64,000 nt of DNA from Isoetes taiwanensis (taxonomy: Eukaryota > Streptophyta > Lycopodiopsida > Isoetales > Isoetaceae): assembly GCA_021234155.1 (NCBI GenBank), contig JAJEKV010000001.1, positions 31,140,177 through 31,204,176 on the forward strand. Reading direction: 5' to 3'. Under the pieces are notes generated by a model, which was not told the origin of the DNA, made no database searches, and saw only the letters and a program-made list of their open reading frames with translations. The position numbers and the translations under genes are program-made. Positions within the stretch are counted from its first letter, which is position 1. Each line of letters starts with the position of its first letter. This document shows positions 47,118-58,985 of this stretch, one piece after another.

Positions 47118-47640
47118 TCAACACTGATGCAAGTCATTCTTCTCCAAATCTTCCTCTTTGATTGCTCCCTCAGCCAAGTGCTCAAGGAGAACACTTCTAC
47201 ACAATGCATCAACCTCACCATTGAGCTCTCTTGGCACATGATGCAACTCCCAAGTCTTGAAGCTTGATAATTCTTCCAAAACCTTGTTTCTTAGCAAGAT
47301 CATATCCTCATTTTTCGCCTGATATTCTCCCAAAACCTGCCTACAAACAAGTTGTGAGTCTCCAAAGATAACAATGCTAGTAATGCCTAAATGTTTAGCC
47401 TCGTGTAAGCCTGCTATGAGATCCTTGTAGACTTAATATTAGAGAAAATCCTGTGAACTTTAGCCAATAACCTATTAGAATGATCGTTGAGAATAGTAGC
47501 AGAAGATGTAACACTTAATCTTTTAGATATTCCTTCATCAAACCACAAAAAAAGCAATACTTTCACCTTGAGATGTGCTGACCTCCATGGACAGCTTTGG
47601 CTCTGATATTGGCGCTGGGGCAGCAAGCTCATACTCATCA
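47118..47640 (-). pseudogene. Archaeal-type RNase H of copy 2, broken
   Basis: The minus-strand frame 47333-47118 gives GEYQAKNEDMILLRNKVLEE and ends HHVPRELNGEVDALCR, with a V-P-R-E-x-N-x-x-A-D-x-L ending typical of such domains. The N-terminal part 47640-47414 shows W-F-D-E-G-I-S-K-R-L (Gly to Glu versus copy 1), with a frame change and loss of the A-E-Y segment near 47440. The domain is therefore inactive as read. Confidence 0.7.
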
Positions 47641-47773
47641 CAAGGACTTGGAATCAAGAGATCTTCTTGGCTTTAAATTCTCCAACCTTGTTTTAGAGTG
47701 TCATCTTTTTTCTTCCATCTGATATGGTACACTCACTTTTTGACCATATAGGTCTTGCATCCACTGTAGATAG

Positions 47774-48540
47774 TCATTTTCTTACTAAAAGCAAGTCATA
47801 AATATCTGACTTTTGATAAACACCTTCAAATGCCACAACAACAAAGTTAACAATCACTATGATGCCCTCAATGTCATTTGGAACATTATTTACAATGCCC
47901 ATAGAGTTGATTTTAATGTTTGAGAAGGATTTTAGTACCATTGGGGCTTTCTTGTTTATCTCCAAACCACACGACCTCATAATGTGATGGGGCATTACAT
48001 TAAGTGGTGATCCCCCCTCAAGCAACACTTTGGTCAAGACTTATAAGATATCAATTCTTGCCACACATGTGAAAGCACTTGGATCATACTCTTCTTGGGT
48101 CAAAACATGCTCCTCAATGTGGTTTGTGAGAGCCACTTCATCCTCCTTGGTTAGATTCAACACCTTTTGTCTACAAGAGGGAACAATCTTGAGCAGTGTT
48201 AGCAAATCCACACTAATCTTTGAATTCTTCAATAAAGACTCAAAATCCCCACTTTCCTTATTTTTCCTAATGTATTTTTGATAAGGCACAACCAGATTTA
48301 CTTCATTGTCCTTAGCTTTAGGTGTACTAGTTTACTCATTGGCTTGAACTAATTCCTTACCCTTTGAATTGAGCATCCCTCTTGTATGGACTGCCATAAT
48401 CTCCTCTTGATCTTCTATTTCCTGCACAAATCTCATTGAGGAACTTGGTTCAGCAGCCTTGGCTTTGTCTTGGCTTGCAAAGTACTCTTTACACTACATT
48501 TGTACTCATAGTGAACTATAGCTTTGCAAAAAGCACAAAT
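47774..48540 (-). pseudogene. Protease region of copy 2, broken
   Basis: The frame at 48037-47774 shows KVLLEGGSPLNVMPHHIM, in which the Asp of copy 1's D-G-G-S is Glu, so the active-site Asp is missing. The later L-L-L-V-R-K replaces L-L-L-G-R-K. The upstream spacer is open at 48289-48041. Between gag and this region there is a stop at 48542-48544 and another break near 48490. Confidence 0.75.
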
Positions 48541-48543
48541 ATG

Positions 48544-49530
48544 TCATTCTTTACCAAAATGTCCTCTCTTACCACATTTAGTGCATGGCCTATACCAATA
48601 ATAGTATGAAGAATGTGTGTTTCTTGAGAAATGGGCACATGGAGGATAGATTCTCTTCTCGGGTCTTGAAGCCTTCATCTCTTGGAGCTGTTTTGTGACC
48701 TCAGCCAAGGCTTTAGAAGCCTTGGATATCTCAGTCCTGACATCAGGCACATGGCTGTCTGGATCCTCCGTCTTGGGCTTCTTCTTGTCCTTTTGGATGG
48801 CATAGATTGGTATAGGACAAGGACCCATGTATTCCTGCTCATATTCTAGAAAAAAGGGATCACAAGGAGAGTGCACATCATCAAGAAGATAAGAAAGCAT
48901 ATCAGCAATTTCAATAGCTTTAGTAAAGGCTTTGTGTATGGTATCAAATCCCTCTTGCTTTTGTATCTTGAGCATTTTACTGTGCACCCTTGGTCTGTTG
49001 CTCAAACCTCTAACAAATGAAGCCACAAGATGCAAAATATGGTTATGTACTTGGTTTACTTGATATTTGACAAGATACAAGTTGAAATTCTCAATATATT
49101 GATGTATAGTCTCACCATGCTTGACATGGAAGATCTGCAGCTCAAAAATCAGATCTTGAGGGTCAAGAAGCTTACCAAACCTTGCCAAAAACTTCTTCAT
49201 AATCTCATCCCAAGAGTTAGCACCTATGCTCATTACATACTCAAGCCATGATCTCACTTCATCATTCTTGAAGCACTTTTTGAACTCCGAGGATTTATAA
49301 CCCTTTTTGTAGCCATATTCTTGATAGTATTCTTCAAAAGTCTTCAAAACATTGTTAACATTGATGCTTGGATCAAAAGTAGGAGGAGGAATTGGCATAT
49401 TGAGTTCAAAATAATGACAAGGCATACCTGCATTACCTTGTATGCTTACTGCTTGTGGTGCAGCAGAAGTTTCAGGGTTCTCTTGTGTCTCTCTATGATC
49501 AGCATTTTCATTGTTCCTTCTTGGAGCCAT
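48544..49530 (-). CDS. gag of Ty3/gypsy copy 2 (328-codon open frame)
   Basis: ATG at 49530 follows the primer site. The 328-residue product starts Met-Ala-Pro-Arg-Arg-Asn-Asn. The gag core lies at about residues 40-190 (PCHYFELNMPIPPPTFDPS, then W-L-E-Y, W-D-E-I, KFLARFGKLLDP). A coiled region precedes a cysteine-rich stretch whose C-G-K-R-G-H-F-G-K-E should continue to a Cys, but the codon is TGA. The zinc knuckle is therefore cut at its third ligand. It would assemble the particle around element RNA. In the parental element it was probably fused to protease, since no start is visible for the latter. Confidence 0.75.
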   Translation of the reverse strand: MAPRRNNENADHRETQENPETSAAPQAVSIQGNAGMPCHYFELNMPIPPPTFDPSINVNNVLKTFEEYYQEYGYKKGYKSSEFKKCFKNDEVRSWLEYVMSIGANSWDEIMKKFLARFGKLLDPQDLIFELQIFHVKHGETIHQYIENFNLYLVKYQVNQVHNHILHLVASFVRGLSNRPRVHSKMLKIQKQEGFDTIHKAFTKAIEIADMLSYLLDDVHSPCDPFFLEYEQEYMGPCPIPIYAIQKDKKKPKTEDPDSHVPDVRTEISKASKALAEVTKQLQEMKASRPEKRIYPPCAHFSRNTHSSYYYWYRPCTKCGKRGHFGKE

Positions 49531-49552
49531 GAATTCTCAAGATCCAGGTAGG

Positions 49553-49570
49553 ATCTCGGTAGAACCTCCA
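49553..49570 (-). promoter_or_regulatory. Primer-binding site of copy 2, tRNA-Gln type
   Basis: The same 18 bases as at 28337-28354, three bases from the LTR start at 49574. The partial motif agaacctcca is repeated at 49615-49624 inside the LTR, as it is at 28400-28409 in copy 1. Confidence 0.7.
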
Positions 49571-49573
49571 AAA

Positions 49574-51958
49574 TGTTGAAGGTGTTCCTGGCAAACCTTC
49601 AACCTCATGTATTTAGAACCTCCAGATTGCTTCAGATCAACCACTCTGACCAAAAAGATTGCAAAGGCAAAGCTCAAATTTTGAGTTAGAAGTGCTTTCC
49701 CAAATCAAGAAAAAGGAGACCTCGGCAAAACTTATGACATTTACTATCAGACTCGAATTTCAATGTGATTCCTATTCAAGAAGATGCTCTGACATCCAAA
49801 GAATCTATGTTCAAAAGTCAGATGCAAGAAAATATGCAGAAGGCCTTCAAATTTGCAATCCTAACCAAGTCAAAACTTGGTCAATATCCCTGGCAGCAAA
49901 CTAAAATTTGCAGATAAAAAAGTACAGAACTTTTTTCACTTTCGACACTTTGTACTGACTTTGACAGACCTGCAAATAATTATGCAAATATGTTCAAATT
50001 TTTTTATTTTTTGCAAGAAAACTGTCACAATGCAAGAGCCAGCAAGCAAACTTTTGCAAATCGAGTTTGAGCAATCTTTTTCACTTCTAACAACTTCTGA
50101 CAATTTTGATAGACTGCAAGGGTGCATCAAGTTTTTTGACAAGAATTTATGCTCAAATGATCAGAGATTATGATTTTCTAGCAAAAAGACTGTTTTATTG
50201 CAAAAACCAGCAAGCAGAAAATTTCAGAATGAGTATATGAAGTTCTTTTTTTTTTGTTTTTTAGCTTCTCTGCATTCTGACACACCTGCACATGAGGCGC
50301 ATCCTCTCTTTTTTTGTGCTAGAAAGTCTTTTTCCCCCAAAGATCAATTTTTTCACATGGAGCTTTGTTTGAACATTCTTAAGTATAAGCACATAGAGAT
50401 TTTTATCAAGGGTCGGTTTACATTAGCATGAACATCATACAATCAAATCTTCAATCTCAAGCTCTGTAGTCTTGGGCACATGGTCAAAAATGATAATAAT
50501 AGATGTTTTTAAGCAATTTGCCTCAAAAAACTGAGGTTTTTTGAAGCAAGGAAGTGGATTCAAGCATTGAAAGATCAATCCGGTATGCACCAAGGGTAAT
50601 CCAGCTGATTTCGACATTCTGTTGAGTTCTTGGGAAATCCGGCATTCTCAGTTGTCTTTTTGCTTCGTTTTGGATTTTTTTGGCTTAGAAAAATTGAATT
50701 AGGATGTTATAGCCATGATTGACCAGCCAGATCGAGCCAAAAAAGGGCAAATCTTGGCCTAACCCAGATTTAGGGTTCTTGAGAAACCAGAAATATCCCA
50801 CATGCGTGAATAAAAAAAAATAGCCCTGGGTATATAAAGAATAATCCACGTGGATTATTAAAATGACGTGCTGCCTCCACGTGGGTATTGGCCCATTGCC
50901 ACCCCACACGCCCGGAGGTACCACGGAATTTCGGTTCAAGTTTGGCACGATTCCCAAGAAATAAAATATGGAGGTCATAGCAAGGTCTTTTTCAGCAATT
51001 CTTTTTTCCAAATAGAATCTTTTTTTATGCTCCACAAGATGGGAGTATTTCTTTGCAAAAAAGAGCATCTTGATTTTTGGCTAAAAATGAGGCTAATTTT
51101 GATGAGATGGCAAGTTTATGGAGTGATATAGCATATGGGTGATGACATGGCACAACGAGGTGATGATGTGGCAAACAAGGTGGCAAAATGACTTCTTTCA
51201 AGTCAAAACTTTTTGTGAGGTGGTGATGAGGTGGATGACACGTGTATGATGATGTGGATGACATTTGACATTTTGAAGATGATGTGGACGATTTGGCATA
51301 ATATTTGGCACTTGTGCACATACACATTAGAACTTTGTGCAATGTCTTGGAAATTTTGCTTTCTCAAAACTGTTTGGAGAAAATGTGCACTTTCTCTCTC
51401 TAGTTTCGTTTTTAGAGAGAGAAAATAGGCTTAGACTTTAGGAAGAGCCAAATTTGGTGGAGTTTTTTTTCATTTTCTCAAGATAGTGGATGAATAATGG
51501 GTGTGTGATGTGCTTTGACTAGAAAAAACACTTTTGCCAACTTTGGCTAGGGAAAATGGTGATGGAGCATGGAAATAGGAAGTACGAAGCATGAGGGGTG
51601 TTTCATGGATAGGATCAGAACATGAAAGAAGCCTTGAGAAATATGAATCATGCTAAAATAACTTGGATCTAGCCACATACTAATGAATCTTGACGGGTCT
51701 TCCAAACTCTAGCAAAAGGGTCTTCAACTTTAAGCTCAAGTCTTCTTGCTTGAATCTCAACCTCCTTGCCATGCTTATATGATGTCCAGTGAATGTCCTC
51801 CCTTGGTTGTTCATCATAGGTGTCTCCTTGGGGTCTTCAAAGATGGAAGTCTTCAAACTTGTTGCTTGTTTAGCTCATGCATACATGTATTAATCAAATC
51901 TTAGCCAAAGGTGCAAATTATATGGATAGCTCTTCTATGCTGCCAAAATGTGGCAGCA
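49574..51958 (-). repeat. 5' LTR of copy 2 (about 2.39 kb)
   Basis: It opens TGTTGAAGG and closes ...GTGGCAGCA on the plus strand. It is similar to the copy 1 LTR but clearly diverged, with several unequal blocks around 49.9-50.4 kb. A segment with repeated 'gatgatgtgg' and 'aggtggcaa' words lies at 51110-51290, as in copy 1 at 30005-30180. No gene was found. Confidence 0.8.
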
Positions 51959-54650
51959 TCCCTCACTGCCTACGCAATCATAGACCAACAATCCCCCACA
52001 CTGCCTATGTAATGACTAGGGATCGCAACCAGCTTTGGTTAGAATTTGCCAATTTGGTGGTCAATTCAGCCCACAATTGCCAAAAAGTGTTCAATCTCAA
52101 TTGCAATTCTGCTCCAAACTTTAAACAACTTGCAATTGCTTCAAACATACCAAGCATTGCGAGAAAAATTTAACATCTCTGAAGTGATGGTTATTGGGCA
52201 AAATTATCACGTCATGAAGGCCATGATTCTTGCCTTGAAGAACTCACGCACAGAGTCGTGATGTCTTCATGTATTGGGATCCCTTGGTCTCTTCTTCGAC
52301 GTGGACTTTGGAGTTGAGGTGGACGCTGGATTCTTCCCACGCGACTCCCTCCCATACTTTAGGAATAGGCATGTGTCTGGGGACACAGGACTGACATGCA
52401 AAATATGCAAGATACCATAAGAACAATGCGACCCTGTACAGGACAAGCTGCGTCTGCGCGTTTTCAAAACCCCTTTCATTCTCGCCCCAATACCAGTCAA
52501 GATGACACCAAGGGAATCTCCATCTATGTTCCTCAATCTCGCATCTAGCTACGCCATCGGGCAGCATCCTATAGGCAGATTTGTGCACTTTCTCGGACTC
52601 ACCAATAAACGGCACTTACTTCAGTCACATATGCTGATGTAGACCTTGATCTCACTTTCGCCAGTGTGGAGCATCACATTTCTGGTATGGATATCTATAT
52701 GCATCTTCTCATGATTAAGTCTATTCAGACCACCTAAAGTGTCGACGCTAAGTTGTCGATATTTTTTGCAATCAAACACTCTATGCATGGGATCCTCACT
52801 AGTTTTTATAGATCAATCTTAGGGTCATGGATCGGTTGCCTCAGCTTCTCCCTTGCATGCTCGGCAAATACATTATCTCCATGCCTGATGAGCAAGTCCA
52901 AGACGGCAGCATAATTCAGTAAGGCATAATTAAACCTGGGCCAATGTAACGTATAATAGCCCCATGTTTGACTTGCATGCCCAGCTCTCGCATGGTCGCA
53001 CATGAACTTAACAATGTAGGTCTAGCCCCTGAAAAAGCTGGACCCTAGGATTTGGCACCTATAAACTTTTCTATATGTACCACCTCCAACCTATCTTGTT
53101 CACCAAGTTATTGTTGTCGACCCAAGCAAGCTAGGTCATCTTAGCATCTGCCATTTTACACTGCTCCCACTCCATCTGGCTTCCCCTAGGCGTTGTGAGC
53201 TTAAGGTAGGCGTGGGGGGGGGTTCCTTTTTCCTAGCATTTCTTAGATTCCACAGCTCGATCCGAATGTTTGCACCCTCCTTCAACTCCTCCTTCACCAT
53301 GCTCCTCACCCTCCTATTCATGTGCTTCATCCTCCGCCTTGTTAGGTGCGCTTGCCCTGACTGTTGACAATGAATAGCTTCTTGGCGTAGTTGACAACAC
53401 TCCTCAAGAATTATGCCTGTAGATCCATGTCAGCCCTTAACATACGCAAGACTCGGGGGCATAGCCAGTTAATCAAGTCTACCTTGACTGGCACCAATCT
53501 CTCGTTAGGCCTTCCCTCTTCTTGGGTCTCTCCATGGATCATTTTTCTGCAAATTTGAGCCGACTAATGCACGAGAAAAGAATCTCAGCCAATAGATCAA
53601 ATTCAGGTCCAAGGGCGCCAAGTAATAGGGACAATCACTTTCTATCCAGCCGAAACCTAAATCTGTCGTTGTAAATATTATCAAAACCTCCAGGTTCAAT
53701 GCCCATGGGAAAGCCCCCTAACTCAAGGGCCCCGACCATAAACCAAGGCAGCATTTGAATTAAAAAACCATTGAATCTTGCAATTTTTTAGCTCAAATTT
53801 AAACATGACCAGCACAAATTCAATGGTTTAATCAATAACATAGTGGAAACGTTGGAAAATTGAAACGCACATCCAAACAATGGGCAAAGGTAATGCGGGG
53901 AATCAGGCATTCCATGCATGCATAACAAAGCATGTTTGAAAAAGTATGAAAAAAAAAGAATTTATGTGGAATTAAATAGACAAATTTTTATCATCCTTAT
54001 ACACAACATAACATAGTCAAGCAAGCAATATCTGTTCAATTTTATCATCATATATACAATAGTTGTATATCATCTAAAAATATACTATACAACGAGCAGA
54101 CTTCCATTTATAATGGTAGCCATCAAACTCTTCACGTTATACAACTACATATGGCCAATAACAGACATTGATCAATGCAACCACAAACGGGAGCTAGGAT
54201 AAACTTTTTCGGTTACCTGCCACCATAAGAATCAACGTCAAGAAACAGAGGTTAAGTTTAAGAGATAAATACATTAAAACTAATTTTGTGCCGTGCTCAA
54301 CCTAAGGAGTGCCATGGAGTAAATCAAATATGCACTCTTTGTTCTGTGCTGTAGAATAAGACCCCTAATTAATTAGAGTAAACACTACACAAAGTAAACA
54401 ACAATCTATGGCTAACGGTCTGCATGATGTTTAAAATTTGTTACTCCACATGATTAAAGAATATGTTTTCCAGTACCTTTATACTGCTACAAATACAAAA
54501 ATCAAACATTGAATGCGCCTTAGAACTTACTTCAAACTGCTCTCGTGTTGCTTGAGATCGCCTTAGATGTTGCACATCATTGTATCTGTATGATGCTCTA
54601 ATTTGTTAGACTTATAAAGATCTTTGTAACAGTGTCCATCCTTATTTAAT
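51959..54650 (-). other. Region with unassigned open frames
   Basis: Minus-strand frames at 52615-52244 (123 codons), 53003-52806, 53330-53136 and 53699-53505 have a somewhat coding-like composition, for example W-x-F-P-W-C-H-L-D-W-Y-W-G-E-N-E-R-G-F. They show no domain I recognise and do not join by clear splice sites. They could be a decayed gene or transposon protein. 53.7-54.65 kb is AT-rich and holds nothing recognised. Confidence 0.25.
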
Positions 54651-54652
54651 AG

Positions 54653-57600
54653 CTACCTCTCTTGCTTGTCAGTAGACGATGTGACTTTCCTTTAGAAAAC
54701 ACAAAAGTGCATTAGCATCTTCCATACAGATTTTTGAATGTATGAGAAGTCTGAATACCTTTTGGGCCAGAAAATAACAGCTCCTGCTGCTAAAGCGGCA
54801 CCAGATAACACCTAAAATACGAATCTTGTCAGCCTTATTATCCACAAAAACTAGAACGACAGCTAACCAATATCCATCCAATCAACCTGTCTGATAGCAC
54901 CACGGACACCTTTTGTCTCAGAATGTGCTTTTACATCCTTGTTTAAGGCTTTTTGCAATGTTCTTTCGACTCCAGCAGAATCGAGACCATCTTTGTTGTC
55001 ATTCACGCCCTTGAGTACACATCCTTGAATTTTAGTATGCCCCAAATAAGTAACTTCCACATATGATAGTACATACGCACCTGCTGCGACCAATGAGCTT
55101 TGGATTGCTTCCATCCCTTTGATCCAATCAGCCACTTGCTTCCAATTCCTTTTTCTTTAGATACTTGCTTGGATGCTAATTCTGTGGCTTGTCTGGAATC
55201 AATATTTACCTCAGGACCTGAAGATATGCTCTTATCGATCATATGGATATTCTCTTTTATTAGTGGACTTGTTCTTGTTGAGCCAGGATGCAAATCAGAC
55301 TTGTCGTCTGATGAGAATTTATTTGGTCCAGGTGGACTAGAATGCCTCACCTTTGCAGAACCTCGATACCAAGGGACTAGCTCTATCAGCTTCCACTCAT
55401 CAGGTTTCCTCCTAGGCTTATCTATTGCTGGTCCCATTGTCTCCTGTTTTTTCTGCCCACTGAAATTACCATCAACTACTCCATGTTTCAATATGTTTTC
55501 CTCTTTTATATCATGATGTTGGTCCTTCATCCTCCCTTGCTGCTTTAAGGTCTTTTCTCTTGACACACTCAACTTCTTATTTTCTTCCTCCGTATACCTT
55601 TTCAACCTCAGACCCTCAAATTTAAATCGCTCTTGTAATCCAGAACTTTTCCAAGGTATTTTGGTCTTCTCACATAACTTGCTTCTTGGTATAGAAGGAG
55701 ATGACCTCATTTCGACTGGATGTTTCCCATTCCTGTAAGTATCAAGGTCCTGCGAATTGAGAATTTATTAGCTCTTTAAATGACATTGATAACGAGTTAT
55801 AGGGCTATTCATGCAAATACCTTAGGCTTAGCATTCTTTGCTGTGTTCCTGGTTTCATCAGCAACTGGTTTTTCCTGCCCACTTTTTGACAGGGATGGAA
55901 GTATTGACTCTATATCAAATGCATTTACATCAAAAACCTCAACCATTGCTGGACTACCATTGCCTATTTCAGTTGTCGAGTATCCCATCACAGCATTTTC
56001 TGCAACTGCACTTGGTATTATTAATGGTTGTATCTAACGTTATGTACAATACATGACAATACAATACCTTTATAGTCATTAGACAGTCCTGGAGAAGCCA
56101 CGAGGTCAGAGTTGTCAGACTCAACATTGCATGCTTTAGGAATTTGACTCTTCACATCATCAGAGTCAATCAAATTGAGGCATTCGACCTTAACAGAAAC
56201 CTGTGCTTTTTTATCTCCACCTGTCTCCACAGCCACTGAGTATGATTGCATTAAGATGTCTTCATTTTTATTTTTCTCATCTACGGCAGTGGTTTCGTCC
56301 TCCTTTCCCTTTGTAGAGTCATCTTTCAGCACTTTAGATGCCAACTCTGCACTAGATTTGCAGTTATTAGCGCCAGGTTGACATGGTCTTGCTTTATTGG
56401 TTACTTGATTTTCTTTGTCCGCATTCATGTTGGCTGGTTCCTCAGAAGTGATCTCAGTAATTTTCACAGATGACACTGGGACGTTTCTGTGGCCTGCAGT
56501 TTGCCTAGTTTGATTTACAAAGTTTTTTTTTTTCCTTAAAGTAGCTGTTCTCTACACAAAAGTGGGAATTATGATTAGCATCTTTCAAAATGAGTGTAGA
56601 ATACTGTCAGCAATGACCTTCTATCTACCATTTGCTCAATCTTCTTCCTCTCCTCTTCCGTAAGTACAAAACTCAGCTTTAAGCGAATCTCCCCACCAGC
56701 TCTAAGTTGTACAACCTCATCTTTTGAGCCCCTTTGTACTATCGTTGGAGTTTCAATCTCTGCAATGACACGTAAATGAGATTAGCATTACCGCAAACAA
56801 ATTTGGCGTCCATGTAGAGTCAAGAACATCAAAACAACAAAACTTGCCCTGACATGGTGATGGAAAACAAATAACAAAAGAGATGCTACAGTAAGGCGAG
56901 AGATTCTTCTTCCCTGAATCTTGTTGCTACATTTTTGTGTCTAATAGACCTACAACAAAGTAATACTTCATGCCGAATAAAGGCCCATGCCCTGCCCTTG
57001 AACATCTAGTCTTATGTAATGCACCAGTTAGCGTTTCGCATAATTTTCTGGTCATTGGCACAAAGATAACCTTAAATCTAATAGGCCGACTGTAATTGTT
57101 AGGCAGATAATAACGTGGTTGAATGCTGAGTAGGCACTGTTATAACAAAACAATGTACATACCACTTTTAGCTACCACTTCTCCTTTGCCATCCAGGACC
57201 GCAACGACCAGATTGTCCCGCAGATTTACAACAGGGCTGAGAAAGAAAAATAAAACATTGCCATTAATGGCTGCACTGTAAGTGTACAAAATAATGCAAA
57301 AACTTACAACAAGAATTCTGAGTGAGCCAGTTGACTTGTGCCTGTGAATAGCTTAGCAGGATTTGTCTGGTACTCTCTCTTTCCAAGTGAGACTGCAGTA
57401 AAACATGGCTAAACATCACATTTCAATGATAAAAGATAAAGTCCCAGAGATATGTACTAAACAGGCGAGAAGATTGACCTTTAATGACTGTACATTTTCC
57501 AGCTGCAATTCAATAAAAATGTTGTCAGTGGTAGAACACCATTTTATAGCACAATTTAGAAAATCAATCGTTATTATTGTTGCACAGACAAAACCTTACT

Positions 57601-57831
57601 TTGACACTAGATTACAATCACCTTGGAGTTGCATAATTTATTTTTGGATATAGAAAATGACACAAATTAGTAGGAAGCAATTCCTTTACCTATGACATTC
57701 GAAGGCAGATCTGCAATTTCAAAAACTGTTTGCAACCGAGTAGGCCAACTGTCAGTAAAATGCATATAAGTGCAAATATAATTGGTCAAGTGCAAGCACT
57801 TCACACCTGAAACTCGTATGCTCCCTGGCAT
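54653..57831 (-). CDS. Plant protein with N-terminal C2-like region and C-terminal membrane tail, 11 exons
   Basis: The exons are 57831-57807, 57725-57690, 57392-57308, 57236-57163, 56759-56618, 56549-56068, 56005-55821, 55749-55081, 55009-54887, 54811-54759 and 54689-54653. All are GT-AG and phase-consistent, giving 636 aa ending in TAG. An in-frame stop precedes the ATG. Residues 1-110 look like a small C2-type beta domain (IRVS, F-E-I-A-D-L-P-S, VNLRDNLVVAVLDGKGE, LRAGGEIRLKLSFVLTEEER). A long charged, low-complexity middle part follows. Near the end is L-Q-K-A-L-N-K-D-V-K-A-H-S-E-T-K-G-V-R-G-A-I, then a hydrophobic Ala/Gly-rich segment (608-622, GAALAAGAVIFW) before a short basic tail, like a tail anchor. 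I recall uncharacterised plant homologues of this layout but cannot name a function. Membrane-tethered phospholipid or protein binding is an inference. Confidence 0.85.
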
Positions 57832-58985
57832 TTCGACAAATGTCCTGTTTCAGAGCTTGCTGTGCCTAAGTTCTAAAAGTGGTTCTGTATGTAAATTCAT
57901 GACTAATGTTCTTGGGAGTCTACTACGTGCCAAATAGTAGTAAAAACTTCTCAGCATAGTACTCCAACACTCAGGAAAACGAAAAAGTGGCTGAAGAAGC
58001 TTCTGAAAGCAAAAAACTACAAGCATAGAAATAGTAAATTTACCAGACAGAATAATCTCCCTTTCATTAAAAGAGATCAGTTCTGAAGGTCGATTCTAAC
58101 ATTCCGTAAGCCCAGATTAGATAATGAGCAATCCCTCTCCATTGTCCAGTTTAGAGCCAATAGCGCCCATAACTCCCATAACTGATCATTAAGAGCAACA
58201 TCGCCGATTGCTCCAAACGCCATTTCCTATTACAAGATCCATTTAGGTTGGGGATCATTTCGCTTTAGTGTAGCAATAACGCCATCTTTAAAAGATCTCG
58301 ACAGACTGGTTCTAAAATTCCCTGCCGCCTACGAGTGCAGGGAGACGGATCGTGCCTCATCCTAGCAAGAGCTAATTTACAATACTATTCCCCTCGCTGT
58401 TACTTGTCCACATGTTGGTAAGTGTGTATAAACCACATGTTTGGTGATAATTGTCCCAAAGCCAAGATGACTTTGGATGTTGCCATTTTTCGTATCTCCC
58501 GTCATGTTTCTGGCAATGGCTGGCATTCCTATCTACTTAATAAAATGTTTTTGGGGGGTGGGTGGTAACACGGGTGTGCCTTTTTTCGGGTGTTACATTT
58601 GACATCGGAAAATGGGTTTCTGGGTAATACTTTGGCTTTCTGGCGTTCTTTCCCCTTTTCGCAAATAATCATACGAAAGTTTCTCCCCCCCTCAAAATAA
58701 TCATACTAGATTTTGGCAACGGTCGAGCTGCAAAATTCTCGGGCGGTGCATCTCACTTTGAAGATGGGCCGGCTGGGTTCACGGCTAGAAAATAAGAGGG
58801 CAGGCTTGGAGCGGGAGATGGCGTTGGGTGTTCGCTTGGAGCTTGAAACTTGGAGATGCAGGGCAGAAGCTTGAGTATTTCATCATTTTCTCCACCCGAG
58901 CTACGTGGGAAGGGTTACTCGTGGCACTTGGTCATTCTTTCTCCCAAGTCCTGGGGAGGGTTGCAAGACACTGGCACTTAGAGGT
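57832..58985 (-). promoter_or_regulatory. Upstream region and probable 5' UTR of the 636-aa gene
   Basis: No gene was recognised on either strand. A minus-strand ATG at about 58222 opens a short frame (about 48 codons, starting M-A-F-G-A-I-G-D-V) that would be an upstream ORF if transcription starts before it. A G-rich run lies at about 58552-58563. The transcription start is not defined. Confidence 0.3.

Larger units (their letters stand above)
47096..51958 (-). mobile_element. Truncated Ty3/gypsy element (copy 2), 5' half
   Basis: This is the same arrangement as copy 1: a 5' LTR (51958-49574), a tRNA-Gln-like primer site, gag with zinc knuckle, protease and an archaeal-type RNase H. RT, integrase and a 3' LTR were not found. 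It is less broken than copy 1 in gag. Confidence 0.85.

Noticed and set aside
47085-47120. 3' LTR of Ty3/gypsy copy 2
   Set aside because: A short match (ttcttctatgctg) to the LTR end was seen, but the sequence on both sides does not align with the LTR.
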